Positions 8,828 through 17,398 of a DNA stretch of 64,000 nucleotides are shown one piece after another. Origin of the DNA: UBA1672 sp033851915 (GTDB taxonomy: Bacteria; Pseudomonadota; Alphaproteobacteria; Micavibrionales; Micavibrionaceae); NCBI GenBank assembly GCA_033851915.1, contig JAWSVM010000002.1:32927-96926 (forward strand), in the 5' to 3' direction. The notes under the pieces were generated by a model. The model worked only from the letters and a program-made list of their open reading frames with translations, searched no databases and was not told the DNA's origin. Position numbers and translations under genes: made by a program. Position 1 is the first letter of the stretch. Every line of letters starts with the position of its first letter.

Positions 8828-10215
8828 CGACTAATCGTTTCAAACACATCAATCAAGTCCGACTGGTTTGGTGCATCATGATAGTAATCTTCCGATGTTG
8901 CGCATTCGCGGTAAAAATCTTTGGTGTTTTCATCCACGCCAGAATAGAATGTCACCGTATAAACAATGACCCCATCATTTTTCAGGTTGTCACACACATC
9001 CGCAAAACGATCATTCAAATCACTCGGCGTGATATTATGGTCTTGCGTTGGCCCATACGTCGAATAACGATAATGCATGGTGTTCACACCATCAGTCATC
9101 ATCACAACGGCTTTACGCCAATATTGGTTCGACCATTCAACACCTTCTTCAAATGGTGCTTCAGGTGAAATCACGCGATATCCCCAAACCATACCGTAAT
9201 TACCATACGTATAACCATTCGCCGTCATCGTATCGATAGCATCTTTCAACTCCGTCGGGCTTGTAACAAGCGGGGTTAATGGTGTTCTAGGGCAATAATA
9301 GTTAGGCTTGTGGTTAACATAGAAATGTTCTACCCCACCGGACCAATACGATTCCAAATCACAATACGGCGCATCACTAGAATCCCGACAATAGCGATAC
9401 ATATCCCACGGACCTGTATGGTCTGTCGTATCATCCGGATCATCATGCGCCAGCACACACCCCATCCAATTGTTATTATTATTAGCTGTCGTATAAGACA
9501 ACCCATGTGGATTATTAACAAACGCGGTGCCATAACTATCACCCGCCTTATCAACCCCCAGCCCATATGGCCCGACATTAACGGAAGAACTATAAGGCAC
9601 GAGCCCGATTTTAATATAATCCGTATCCCGTGTTGCCATTCCATCCAAAGCAGATGGATCTGCAGCAGCACCGTCTTCAGGATCAATGCCATACATAATA
9701 TAAACAAAGTTTGACGCCGCATCGCGCAAAGCACCAATATTATTATTCGTACTCATAGAACCGGTATTATCCATAACCAGAACAACTTCAATCCCTTGAA
9801 CTTCACGAATAACCGTTGTTGCCGCTTCAATATCAATCACAGTAATGCCCAACACGCCCAAGAACAAAGTGTCATACTGCGCCGTTCCCGTCACACGAAC
9901 CTCATCCCCGACAATCACAACACTAGGTGTAAATGTAATGCCCAGCTCTCCCGGTGGATAATTAGCATCAAAAAAATCAAGCACCTTCTGCTCAATAACC
10001 GCAGAATCTGTGGAAGATGCCGCCGCCGCCAGAGCCGCAGCGTCCAAAGCCTGTGCCAAACGTTGCTTCACAAGATAAGCCCGCGAGTAATCCAAAGACA
10101 CCCCGGCAACCCCAACCAGAATAGGTAACATCATCCCAAACATCAGCGCGATAGCACCGGATTTGTTTGACCAATATTTATGAATATTTCCCCACATATT
10201 ACCCACCTGTTTCAT
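8797..10215 (-). CDS. tadG: TadG-like pilus protein with von Willebrand A domain
   Basis: About 472 residues. The N-terminal TadE/TadG segment (SGAIALMFGMMLPILVGVAG, then LDYSRAYLVKQRLAQALDAA) is a membrane helix followed by the conserved D-x-x-R/A region. A VWA domain starts at VVLVMDNTGSMS, a MIDAS motif with Thr in place of the first Ser, and MMTDGVNT is a second strand of the fold. I chose the second in-frame ATG because GGAAGGA lies just upstream. Its 3' end carries a small tandem duplication (8787-8827). It follows the two tadE/F genes and ends with a terminator. Confidence 0.88.
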   Translation of the reverse strand: MKQVGNMWGNIHKYWSNKSGAIALMFGMMLPILVGVAGVSLDYSRAYLVKQRLAQALDAAALAAAASSTDSAVIEQKVLDFFDANYPPGELGITFTPSVVIVGDEVRVTGTAQYDTLFLGVLGITVIDIEAATTVIREVQGIEVVLVMDNTGSMSTNNNIGALRDAASNFVYIMYGIDPEDGAAADPSALDGMATRDTDYIKIGLVPYSSSVNVGPYGLGVDKAGDSYGTAFVNNPHGLSYTTANNNNNWMGCVLAHDDPDDTTDHTGPWDMYRYCRDSSDAPYCDLESYWSGGVEHFYVNHKPNYYCPRTPLTPLVTSPTELKDAIDTMTANGYTYGNYGMVWGYRVISPEAPFEEGVEWSNQYWRKAVVMMTDGVNTMHYRYSTYGPTQDHNITPSDLNDRFADVCDNLKNDGVIVYTVTFYSGVDENTKDFYRECATSEDYYHDAPNQSDLIDVFETISRELSNLHIMN

Positions 10216-10263
10216 AACGTTTCCTTCCATTTTTTTAATACCCAGTCCTCTGAAAAAACCTTT

Positions 10264-10794
10264 TTACTCATGCGTGATAACAGGCGTTCTCCGCCCGCGG
10301 CTAAACGCCACTTCATTCATCGTAAAAGGCCCAGAAATAAAACTTGAAAATAATGGCGTATATACATATTTAACAGACACCATCACAACACCCTCATCCT
10401 CATCCTCTAATGCCTCTACCGCAGTAAGAGCATCAGGAAGAGAACTCATATTCACCGTCTCGCGCCATTCAATCGAACTATTTGCATCCTCATCAAAACG
10501 AATGCTAACAATATCTATACCGAAACTACTGCTATCCAACGGCTCAAATGCCAACCGTCCGGCATCTATTGCCGCTGTAACATCAGCGTTAGAAACAACA
10601 CTGCTTCGTGTGATAAGGTCGGCAACGACTTGCGACGCACGCACCGTTTTCTGATTTGCCAAAATCGCATTTCCCGCATCAAATACGCCAAGAAAAAGCG
10701 TCAGCATAATCGGAAAAATCATCGCTGCTTCGACGGCCGCAACCCCTTCTTTTCCTTTAACCCATCGGGAGAATATCTTTTTCATTTGAAACAT
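10264..10794 (-). CDS. TadE/TadF-like pseudopilin
   Basis: 176 residues. The N-terminus MKKIFSRWVKGKEGVAAVEA leads into a hydrophobic helix (MIFPIMLTLFLGVFDAGNA), the TadE-like prepilin pattern with Glu after the cleavage region. The rest is a small globular periplasmic part. The upstream start has AGGGG 8 nt before it and sits 2 bp after the stop of the preceding tadE-like gene, implying translational coupling. Minor pseudopilins of this type are processed by CpaA. TadE versus TadF cannot be decided from sequence alone. Confidence 0.85.
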   Translation of the reverse strand: MFQMKKIFSRWVKGKEGVAAVEAAMIFPIMLTLFLGVFDAGNAILANQKTVRASQVVADLITRSSVVSNADVTAAIDAGRLAFEPLDSSSFGIDIVSIRFDEDANSSIEWRETVNMSSLPDALTAVEALEDEDEGVVMVSVKYVYTPLFSSFISGPFTMNEVAFSRGRRTPVITHE

Positions 10795-10796
10795 TA

Positions 10797-11318
10797 TTAT
10801 GACCCCTGAAATTCATATGGTTCTGTTTGAAGAACAATTGTGGACATAAACACCGTTGCCCCGTCCGCACCATTTAAGATTGGACCGACCAGTGGCGTTA
10901 TCATTGAATATCGATACGATACGCGTATTAACACTTTAGAATTTGACCCACCTGCGTCGAACCCCGATGACACCATCTGGCCACCTGCATCATAAACAGG
11001 CGGCGTAAAATCACCATATTCATCCAATGTTGTAACCTCGATCACCACGTCGTTGCAATTAATCAACACCACAGCAAATTCACAAAAAGCATCCCGAAAC
11101 ACCGTTTCTGGATCTTGACCGGATTGTTGAAGTTGCCCTGTTCTGATCAAGCGCGCCGCACTACCGGTTGCACCCTCCAAAAGACTGGCAGAGGTAAACA
11201 TCAAGGAGAGTTCTATAATACCAAGACACAACATAAGGTAAGGCATCAGCAACATACTAAATTCAATTGCCGTCACACCTTCTTCTTTTTTCTTCCACTT
11301 ATTTAAAAAACGTCTCAT
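10797..11318 (-). CDS. TadE-like pseudopilin
   Basis: About 173 residues from the ATG beginning MRRFLNKWKKKEEG, with AAAGGTGG upstream; a GTG five codons earlier is possible. The motif EGVTAIEFSMLLMPYLMLCL is the classic TadE N-terminus, with Glu at +5 relative to the likely cleavage Gly. LLEGATGSAARLIRTGQ follows and is common to TadE proteins. Two cysteines (CEFAVVLINC) are close together and may form a disulfide. First gene of the tadE-tadF-tadG group. Confidence 0.87.
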   Translation of the reverse strand: MRRFLNKWKKKEEGVTAIEFSMLLMPYLMLCLGIIELSLMFTSASLLEGATGSAARLIRTGQLQQSGQDPETVFRDAFCEFAVVLINCNDVVIEVTTLDEYGDFTPPVYDAGGQMVSSGFDAGGSNSKVLIRVSYRYSMITPLVGPILNGADGATVFMSTIVLQTEPYEFQGS

Positions 11319-11377
11319 GTTTAAGGTACCCACCTTTAATTCGAATTTATTTCAAATTTGTTCTTGTTTTAGCGCAC

Positions 11378-11398
11378 AAAAAAAGCGGTTAACCCGCT
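11378..11398 (-). terminator. terminator upstream of the tadE group
   Basis: Minus strand AGCGG-GTTAA-CCGCT followed by seven T. It would end transcription coming from the kinase-like gene and small membrane protein before tadE, so tadE-F-G probably has its own promoter in the 11319-11531 gap. No promoter consensus is clear there. Confidence 0.65.
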
Positions 11399-11531
11399 AT
11401 GTGCCGACATCGGAAATACATTTTGCCTAAAAAAATATGCACTCGTCCATTGGATTATTGTAATACGTAAAATATAAAGAATACGTTAATAAATAAGAAA
11501 AAAAGCCCAAAACACAGACATGCCATCACGG

Positions 11532-12041
11532 TCACTCATCATCTACACCCTCAGGATTTCCAACTTTTCCTGCGATTCCATCCCCCCAATGAGAGATTAA
11601 AAACTCCTGTTTTTTCTTAATCGCATTCATACGCGCCATCCCCTTTTGATACAAATATGAGGAAACAAGCCCCGTCACAACCCAATCAATCATATACCCA
11701 AATGCCGCAGCAACATAGATAACCATCATAGACTGCGTATCCGTCACAATTGCCATGCTTGCATCAAAAGTGTTTTCCACCGCCCATAACTTCAAGATAA
11801 ACGGAATACACCCCGCCGCATTCATCGCAACGATAGTTGATGCACGCGCACCATTGCCACGTTTTCCCATAACAAGAGCAACAATGCTGGGCAGCATTCC
11901 AACCCCCAACAGCATAGCCGTAGGCAAAAACGCCAGCCCCAATAAAACAAACCCGATCATGAAGAGACGCCCCTTCATACTCATCTTGCCGCCGGAAGCC
12001 TTTGATTTCTTTTTCTTCTCTTTACTCTTCTTTTTCGCCAT
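11532..12041 (-). CDS. small membrane protein with lysine-rich N-terminus
   Basis: 169 residues that I cannot assign to a family. The first 22 residues are almost all Lys/Ser/Gly (MAKKKSKEKKKKSKASGG), followed by three or four hydrophobic stretches (MIGFVLLGLAFLPTAMLLGV; ASTIVAMNAAGCIPFIL; MMVIYVAAAFGYMIDWVV) and a short acidic tail ending GVDDE. It is 18 bp downstream of the kinase-like gene and ends before a terminator, so the two are probably one transcript. Its place inside the Tad locus suggests, but does not show, a role in pilus assembly. Confidence 0.8.
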   Translation of the reverse strand: MAKKKSKEKKKKSKASGGKMSMKGRLFMIGFVLLGLAFLPTAMLLGVGMLPSIVALVMGKRGNGARASTIVAMNAAGCIPFILKLWAVENTFDASMAIVTDTQSMMVIYVAAAFGYMIDWVVTGLVSSYLYQKGMARMNAIKKKQEFLISHWGDGIAGKVGNPEGVDDE

Positions 12042-12059
12042 TAATGATTACACCACATT

Positions 12060-14099
12060 TTAAAAAATCCGATTACCCGAAATAAACGCCAACACAACAA
12101 TGACCGTAATAACAGTAGACACCAGCCACGAAACCATCGCCGCCGCATCATGACCGTTCGTCAGCCCATATGTTTTCTTACTGGCAAGTTTCTTGTTGTA
12201 TTGATTATATTCACGTTGCAATAATTTATATTCATTCATCGCAATATTAAACCCGTTCTCATCCTTCAATAACGCGTCTTCATCCTCAATTAAAGCAGAC
12301 ATAGAGATAAGGTCACCCGCCTTCGCGGCAGCCCTTACATTTTCCTCAATACGTTTTCGCATAACTGTATTTTTATATATTTTATAAACCCCCGACAAAG
12401 ACTCAACAAAAACACCAGCAACAGCAGGAAGAGCTTCAACCTTAGCCCGTCGTTGTAAGGCGGCCATAAAATGTAAATTACCTGATATTTGGCGATCTTT
12501 TTCCGTACTATTAAAGTCCGGCAGAAATGTACTCATCAAACTAGAATCACGCGCCGCGAAAAAAGCCAACAGATGCTTATCCATCATCAAAGAAATCTGC
12601 CCGCCCTTCTTACATAAAGCCTCAAACGTCAATACTGTAGATTCCGGATTATATACAAAATACCCGCGCAATTTTGGGCTAAAACAAGGTGCATCCGGAC
12701 ATAATGTGTAAATACACCGCTCTATCCCCTGCTCCAATTTTTTCCCAATCAATGCTGAACGACACGCATCATATTGCTTTAATATAGTTAACATCATTGC
12801 TTCACTCATTCCCTCCGCAACCAAAGCATAATCCAGTATATTTAAATTCAAAATCTCTTTAAAAACAGCCATGTCTTTATTTTCATGCGCCGTCTTTGCC
12901 AATATTGCGCCCATCCCGTCATAGGTGAAACACATTCCCTTATAACGTGCAGGCAACACAGGATTCAGTGCAATACCCAGATGGAAAACAAAATAATCAT
13001 TATTACTTGACGCGTCATCAAAACTCGAGGCATGCTCTAACGCTTTTTCATATCGCTCAACCATTGCACTATCATCAAGAGCTTTTCTAACCCACCTATC
13101 CAAATTGCCATTTTCTATCAAAACAGAAAGCTCACCCGGGTTATGATGCAGATCAACGGCCAACAGTTCTGCAAAGAAATATTTTTTCCCATTAAGAACC
13201 AATGGCCGATTTGCCTTTTTCTTTTTCATCGAAGTTAATGGCGTTAAACGCACACCATCAAGCCATGACAAAATATCATCAACGTTCCATCTTTGTGTTT
13301 CATCATCATACAAAACCCCCCTGAGAAGTTCCAGAAAAGAGGCCTGAAGCCGTTCTTTACCAATCAGCGTTGAATAACTCCCGAACTCGACTTTTCTACG
13401 CAGTACTTCTTCATCACCAAGGGCAGAAAACTCATCATGCTTTCGTAAGAATAAAAATAAACTCACACCAAAAGCATAAATATCATCTTCTATCGTCCCA
13501 AAACCACGCCCCATCGGGTCTGCTAAGGCTTTATTAACAGGTAAAAACAATGGTGATTGCGAACTATGCGCCTGAACAGATAAACCGTCCCCCAACACAA
13601 TCGTGTTACTGCCCGCGCCGGGAGGGCAGTATATATTAGATGGTCGAATAGAACCGTGGGAGAATCCCTTATCCCTCATATCCTTCAACATAACCACCAT
13701 AGGCTCTATAAACAGCGAAACAATTTCAGGATGCCTCCAGCTAGTGCTGCCAAAGCCCCCCTCTTCAACCAAAGGCGCGCCAACCCCTCCGGTATAAATC
13801 ACAACAAATTTTTCCGTATTATCCAGCGGCCAAAACACAGAGCCCGAATCAACCAGATGCATAAAAGACGCATCGTTCAAATTTTTATAAGCTGCCACAG
13901 CCGTCCATCGAGGTAAATTTTCAATGCCTGAAACAATCGCAATAAGTTTCTTCCGCTTATTAACAATACTATGTGCCTCATAAGCCAAAGCCGCCCCGTT
14001 ATCAAACAGAGGCAATCTTTTGTTTGTACTTATAACCAGCTTATTGCCAAAACTAATTTGATTTTGAGAGAGGTTGTCTGATGCACCTGATTTTGCCAT
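12060..14099 (-). CDS. membrane-anchored kinase-like protein with degenerate active site
   Basis: About 679 residues from an ATG preceded by AAGGGGGG. Residues roughly 15-310 resemble a Ser/Thr kinase fold. HGSIRPSN stands where HRDLKPxN is expected, so the catalytic Asp is replaced. IVLGDGLS stands for the DFG region, DDIYAFGVSLFLFL for subdomain IX, and an Arg-Trp pair (QRWNVDDILSWL) for subdomain XI. No clear glycine-rich loop is visible. A long, mostly helical region of unknown function follows, then a C-terminal membrane segment (VSWLVSTVITVIVVLAFISG), so the bulk is likely cytoplasmic. Most likely a pseudokinase; weak activity cannot be excluded. Neighbours are Tad and envelope genes. 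Confidence 0.75.
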   Translation of the reverse strand: MAKSGASDNLSQNQISFGNKLVISTNKRLPLFDNGAALAYEAHSIVNKRKKLIAIVSGIENLPRWTAVAAYKNLNDASFMHLVDSGSVFWPLDNTEKFVVIYTGGVGAPLVEEGGFGSTSWRHPEIVSLFIEPMVVMLKDMRDKGFSHGSIRPSNIYCPPGAGSNTIVLGDGLSVQAHSSQSPLFLPVNKALADPMGRGFGTIEDDIYAFGVSLFLFLRKHDEFSALGDEEVLRRKVEFGSYSTLIGKERLQASFLELLRGVLYDDETQRWNVDDILSWLDGVRLTPLTSMKKKKANRPLVLNGKKYFFAELLAVDLHHNPGELSVLIENGNLDRWVRKALDDSAMVERYEKALEHASSFDDASSNNDYFVFHLGIALNPVLPARYKGMCFTYDGMGAILAKTAHENKDMAVFKEILNLNILDYALVAEGMSEAMMLTILKQYDACRSALIGKKLEQGIERCIYTLCPDAPCFSPKLRGYFVYNPESTVLTFEALCKKGGQISLMMDKHLLAFFAARDSSLMSTFLPDFNSTEKDRQISGNLHFMAALQRRAKVEALPAVAGVFVESLSGVYKIYKNTVMRKRIEENVRAAAKAGDLISMSALIEDEDALLKDENGFNIAMNEYKLLQREYNQYNKKLASKKTYGLTNGHDAAAMVSWLVSTVITVIVVLAFISGNRIF

Positions 14100-14331
14100 A
14101 TGCCTACCCCCCTTTTCTACAAGAAAAAGAGCCGACAAAACACGTGTAAGGTAAATGACTGACAGCAAAAATCATAAAGCAACATCCTGTTACATAATAT
14201 ATAATTTTAAAACGAATTATCAAAGAAGTATAGGGCTGTGCCCGATTAATCCCGAAGTAATCATAAGCTTATCTCTTTAACGTCTGTATATCCGCTATTA
14301 TCACGAGAAACAAATCAGCAGCGCTAAGCCC

Positions 14332-15858
14332 CTACAACGCTTTCAAATCAACAACAATACGGTGGGAAGATGATATATTCGGGCGTAAAACCATTGTCCC
14401 TACGATTCTGGCTTTATCCTTCAAACGCACTTCCAACAAGACACTCCCATCCTTTTGCTTACGCGCAATATATGTCCCAAGTAACGTGCTTCCCTTTAAC
14501 TTATCCTGCGGAGAGATATTCCAGCGTGTATTCATAAGCTTCACGCGCAAGACATTACGCAAATCATCCACAGTTACCTTATATTCCGTAACATCGCTGA
14601 TCTCGATCACAACGCGGGTTTTATCAGGGTGCATCCCGCTGCGCAAATTCTTCACAAACACAACACGCTTGGAAGCACTTCCATTTTCCAAGACCTTGCG
14701 CGGCACCTTTGGCTTTATGCTTGGCACCGGAACATCAGATACAGATGGCTCATCCACATCAACGTTGGATATTCCGACCATGTCTGTCAAAGCCAGCTTA
14801 AATTCAGGTTTCTTACTTGGCGGGCGGGCCTTAATTGGCTTCCTCTTGGGAATAACAACACCGTCAATCAATCCATCCGTGGAAGTCTTTATCGAAAGAT
14901 CAGCATCCGACAATGCCATCGTGTCATAAGACGAGACAAAAGGCACAGAGGAAACAGACGGCACATATGCATCTCCAACATACGCTTGCACCACCCTTTT
15001 ACGGGCAGGCATCACAGGCGGAATAGCCACACCATCAATCATCCGCACCTTAGAGTCAGAGCGCACAAGCATTACCCCTGCTGTCTTGACCTGCTGCCCC
15101 ACAGAGGCAGGCGCAGTATTTCTCCACCTGTTAGGCTTAACCTTAGGCACAATAATGCCACTATCCTCGGACACATCAACATCAAGGACATCAACCTCAA
15201 ACGCCACAACAGGCGCAGGATTAAAAGCAGTAGACACAGGTGCAGGTGAAACAGGCTCAGAGGGCACCGTTTCAGGGGATGCAGACTTAAACGTCGGAAA
15301 CACTTTTTGAAATAAAGACACATCGCGATTGTCTTCATCATTCTCTACAATATCGTAATCAATGCCATCATCCGGTTTTATTTGTAAAACTCGCAGTTTT
15401 CCATCCTGACCACTTTTCGCATCCGGTTTAAAATGCGGAGACAGGGACTTCATTTTCTTACGCCGCGCCGTATTCACTTTTTTCCGCGCATTCAGATGCG
15501 CTTGCGCAGGATCATATTCACGTCCTTTTTCAACAACATTCCAATGCCCATCCGCATCCAACAGCTCTTCACTGCTTACCTGCGCTCTTTTAGTAATCCA
15601 TGCTGGCTTTCGTTCAGGCATTGGCGGCTTTTCAGCATTTCGATGTAAAACAGACTCTTCATCATTCCCCTTCCATGACGACGCCGTTGAAGGTGTTAAG
15701 GAAGATAACATATCGGAAAAAGATGATGCATAAACATAAGACGGCAAAACCAGCGTTGATAAAATACACAAACCCAAGAGCAACACCCTGACAGTATTTC
15801 TCCCGAACACCATAGAGCGCCGAGATATGGGCTGCTGAAATGTGTTATGCAATATCAT
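14332..15858 (-). CDS. exported AMIN-domain protein without amidase domain
   Basis: 508 residues. A hydrophobic signal (VRVLLLGLCILSTLVLPSYVYA) after a short basic N-terminus directs export. The middle 350 residues are low complexity, rich in Pro, Val, Ser and Lys, with several repeats of the type IPPVMPARKR/VIPKRKPIKARP/VPSIKPKVPRK. The last 110 residues match an AMIN domain (LRSGMHPDKTRVVIEISDVTEY), a peptidoglycan-targeting module usually at the front of AmiC amidases or of secretins. No Amidase_3 domain follows. It may tether an envelope machine, perhaps the Tad pilus, to the wall; that is inference. Confidence 0.75.
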   Translation of the reverse strand: MILHNTFQQPISRRSMVFGRNTVRVLLLGLCILSTLVLPSYVYASSFSDMLSSLTPSTASSWKGNDEESVLHRNAEKPPMPERKPAWITKRAQVSSEELLDADGHWNVVEKGREYDPAQAHLNARKKVNTARRKKMKSLSPHFKPDAKSGQDGKLRVLQIKPDDGIDYDIVENDEDNRDVSLFQKVFPTFKSASPETVPSEPVSPAPVSTAFNPAPVVAFEVDVLDVDVSEDSGIIVPKVKPNRWRNTAPASVGQQVKTAGVMLVRSDSKVRMIDGVAIPPVMPARKRVVQAYVGDAYVPSVSSVPFVSSYDTMALSDADLSIKTSTDGLIDGVVIPKRKPIKARPPSKKPEFKLALTDMVGISNVDVDEPSVSDVPVPSIKPKVPRKVLENGSASKRVVFVKNLRSGMHPDKTRVVIEISDVTEYKVTVDDLRNVLRVKLMNTRWNISPQDKLKGSTLLGTYIARKQKDGSVLLEVRLKDKARIVGTMVLRPNISSSHRIVVDLKAL

Positions 15859-15935
15859 ACGATAAAAACCTTACTTACTCTATTTAGTCGCGCATCAGTA
15901 ATATAAATGTCAGGGCAATTACAAACGCGCCCCCA

Positions 15936-17027
15936 TTAATTACTCTTCTCTGTGCAAACCATCAAGTTTTTTATCAAACGCACATAACGTTCAGGCTTTC
16001 TGGAAACAGCCATATGCGTCAATAACAAGGCACACCACAAAACCGTCAGCACAACAGGCGGCACGCCCATCGCGATGCCACCATAGCCAATCCCCCCCAT
16101 CACAGCGACAATCAAAATAATCGCAACACAGGCACGATGCACTGAAACCCCTGCATCTATAAAATGGTGATGAAAATGCCCGCGATCAGGTGCAAATGGA
16201 TCTTGCCCCGCACAAACACGGCGATAAAACTGCGCACATGTATCAAAAATAGGAAAACCAACAATCCACGCAACAGCGATCGGTTCAATCGGCGTTGCGG
16301 GGCCACGCGCCAAAAGCACGGCAAACCACGCCAGCACAAGCCCCAAAGACATACTGCCCGCATCCCCTAGAAAAAGACTGGCTTTCCTGCGCCAAGGATT
16401 GCGTATATTAAAAATTAAAAATCCAGCAATGCAGGCAAGCAGCACTCCCAAGACATGCGCAATCTCGAACCACCCCGACACAATACAGGCCACCATAAAC
16501 CACAAAAACATCACCGCAGTGACACCGCCGGCCAACCCATCCATACCATCCATTAAATTCACAGAATTAATCAACAAGACAACTGCCACAACCGTAAGCG
16601 GATAAGACATCATCCCCGTCCAAACAACACCAAAGCCAAATAAATCACCAAGATAGGCCGCCTGAACATTGCCCATAAAGGCAATCAATACGGCAGCAAA
16701 AATGTGAATAGGAAACTTTATTCTTGCATGTAACGAAAACTGATCATCCATAGCGCCCGAAACCAGCAAAACAACCAAAGACACATAAAGCGGCCAATAG
16801 ACTTGCAAACTAACAACACCCGACAAAACGCCAAAAATCATAAATACGGTAAAAATAATCAAACCACCAATCGGTGGAACAGCAAAATCATGATGTTTTC
16901 TGCCACCGGGTGCATCAACAATGCCAAGCTTACAAGCCAATTTCCTAAACGGCATAACCAACACAACAACCAGCACAAACGCGATCACCGGCATAAAAAG
17001 AACTGACAAATTAAAATGTTCAAACAT
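15936..17027 (-). CDS. WecA/MraY-family polyprenyl-phosphate sugar-1-phosphate transferase
   Basis: 363 residues, with about ten membrane helices. It carries the family's catalytic cytoplasmic motifs: NLMDGMDGLAGG (Asp pair), FLGDAGSMSLGL and the terminal DRGHFHHHFIDAG, whose His pattern resembles WecA more than MraY. The early motif DAPGGRKHHDFAVPPIGGL is also typical. It probably moves HexNAc-1-P from a UDP-sugar to undecaprenyl phosphate, starting an O-antigen, capsule or enterobacterial-common-antigen-like glycan. The sugar cannot be told. It is not mraY by context, since no division/cell-wall cluster surrounds it. Confidence 0.88.
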   Translation of the reverse strand: MFEHFNLSVLFMPVIAFVLVVVLVMPFRKLACKLGIVDAPGGRKHHDFAVPPIGGLIIFTVFMIFGVLSGVVSLQVYWPLYVSLVVLLVSGAMDDQFSLHARIKFPIHIFAAVLIAFMGNVQAAYLGDLFGFGVVWTGMMSYPLTVVAVVLLINSVNLMDGMDGLAGGVTAVMFLWFMVACIVSGWFEIAHVLGVLLACIAGFLIFNIRNPWRRKASLFLGDAGSMSLGLVLAWFAVLLARGPATPIEPIAVAWIVGFPIFDTCAQFYRRVCAGQDPFAPDRGHFHHHFIDAGVSVHRACVAIILIVAVMGGIGYGGIAMGVPPVVLTVLWCALLLTHMAVSRKPERYVRLIKNLMVCTEKSN

Positions 17028-17054
17028 TATCTATCGTGGCTTCTAATCGTTTAA

Positions 17055-17116
17055 GAATAGCCAAGATTAACATATGGCAAATGGAACACCAGAAGCTTTT
17101 GCCTCTTATGCTATTC
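17055..17116 (-). repeat. imperfect hairpin between flp2 and the WecA-like gene
   Basis: GAATAGC and GCTATTC arms enclose an inner GGCAAA/TTTGCC stem. It lies 46 nt after the flp2 stop, so it may be a 3'-UTR structure for flp2 or the leader of the next gene. The T-tract is poor, so it is not a canonical terminator. Confidence 0.5.
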
Positions 17117-17162
17117 CATCCAGAAAATAAATTTAGGTATTTAAGTAATGATTATACTGAAC

Positions 17163-17324
17163 TTAGAGATGCGATGATATGTTCGTGAAAGTCGCGGTAA
17201 TATCAACGCCAAGGGTCGCAACAACCGCACTAATGGCAAGACCGATACCCGCCGCAATCAAACCATATTCAATCGCCGTTGCACCATCATCATCAGAAAA
17301 ATATTTTTTGAAAAATTTATCCAT
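17163..17324 (-). CDS. flp: second Flp-type pilin
   Basis: 53 residues beginning MDKFFKKYFSDDDG, then the processing site and motif ATAIEYGLIAAGIGLAISAV, identical to the first Flp over the nine residues ATAIEYGLI and beyond. The start is the ATG with AAGGA 7 nt upstream; an upstream in-frame ATG would add eight residues without a better ribosome site. The mature tail (DITATFTNISSHL) differs from the first pilin, so it may be an alternative or minor pilin. It is about 10 kb from flp 1 and separated from the machinery genes. Confidence 0.9.
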   Translation of the reverse strand: MDKFFKKYFSDDDGATAIEYGLIAAGIGLAISAVVATLGVDITATFTNISSHL

Positions 17325-17398
17325 AACCCCATCCTTTTCTCTATACATCTATTTATACGCCAAAAACTATAATTTTTTGTAAAGATGGAGAGCGCGAA

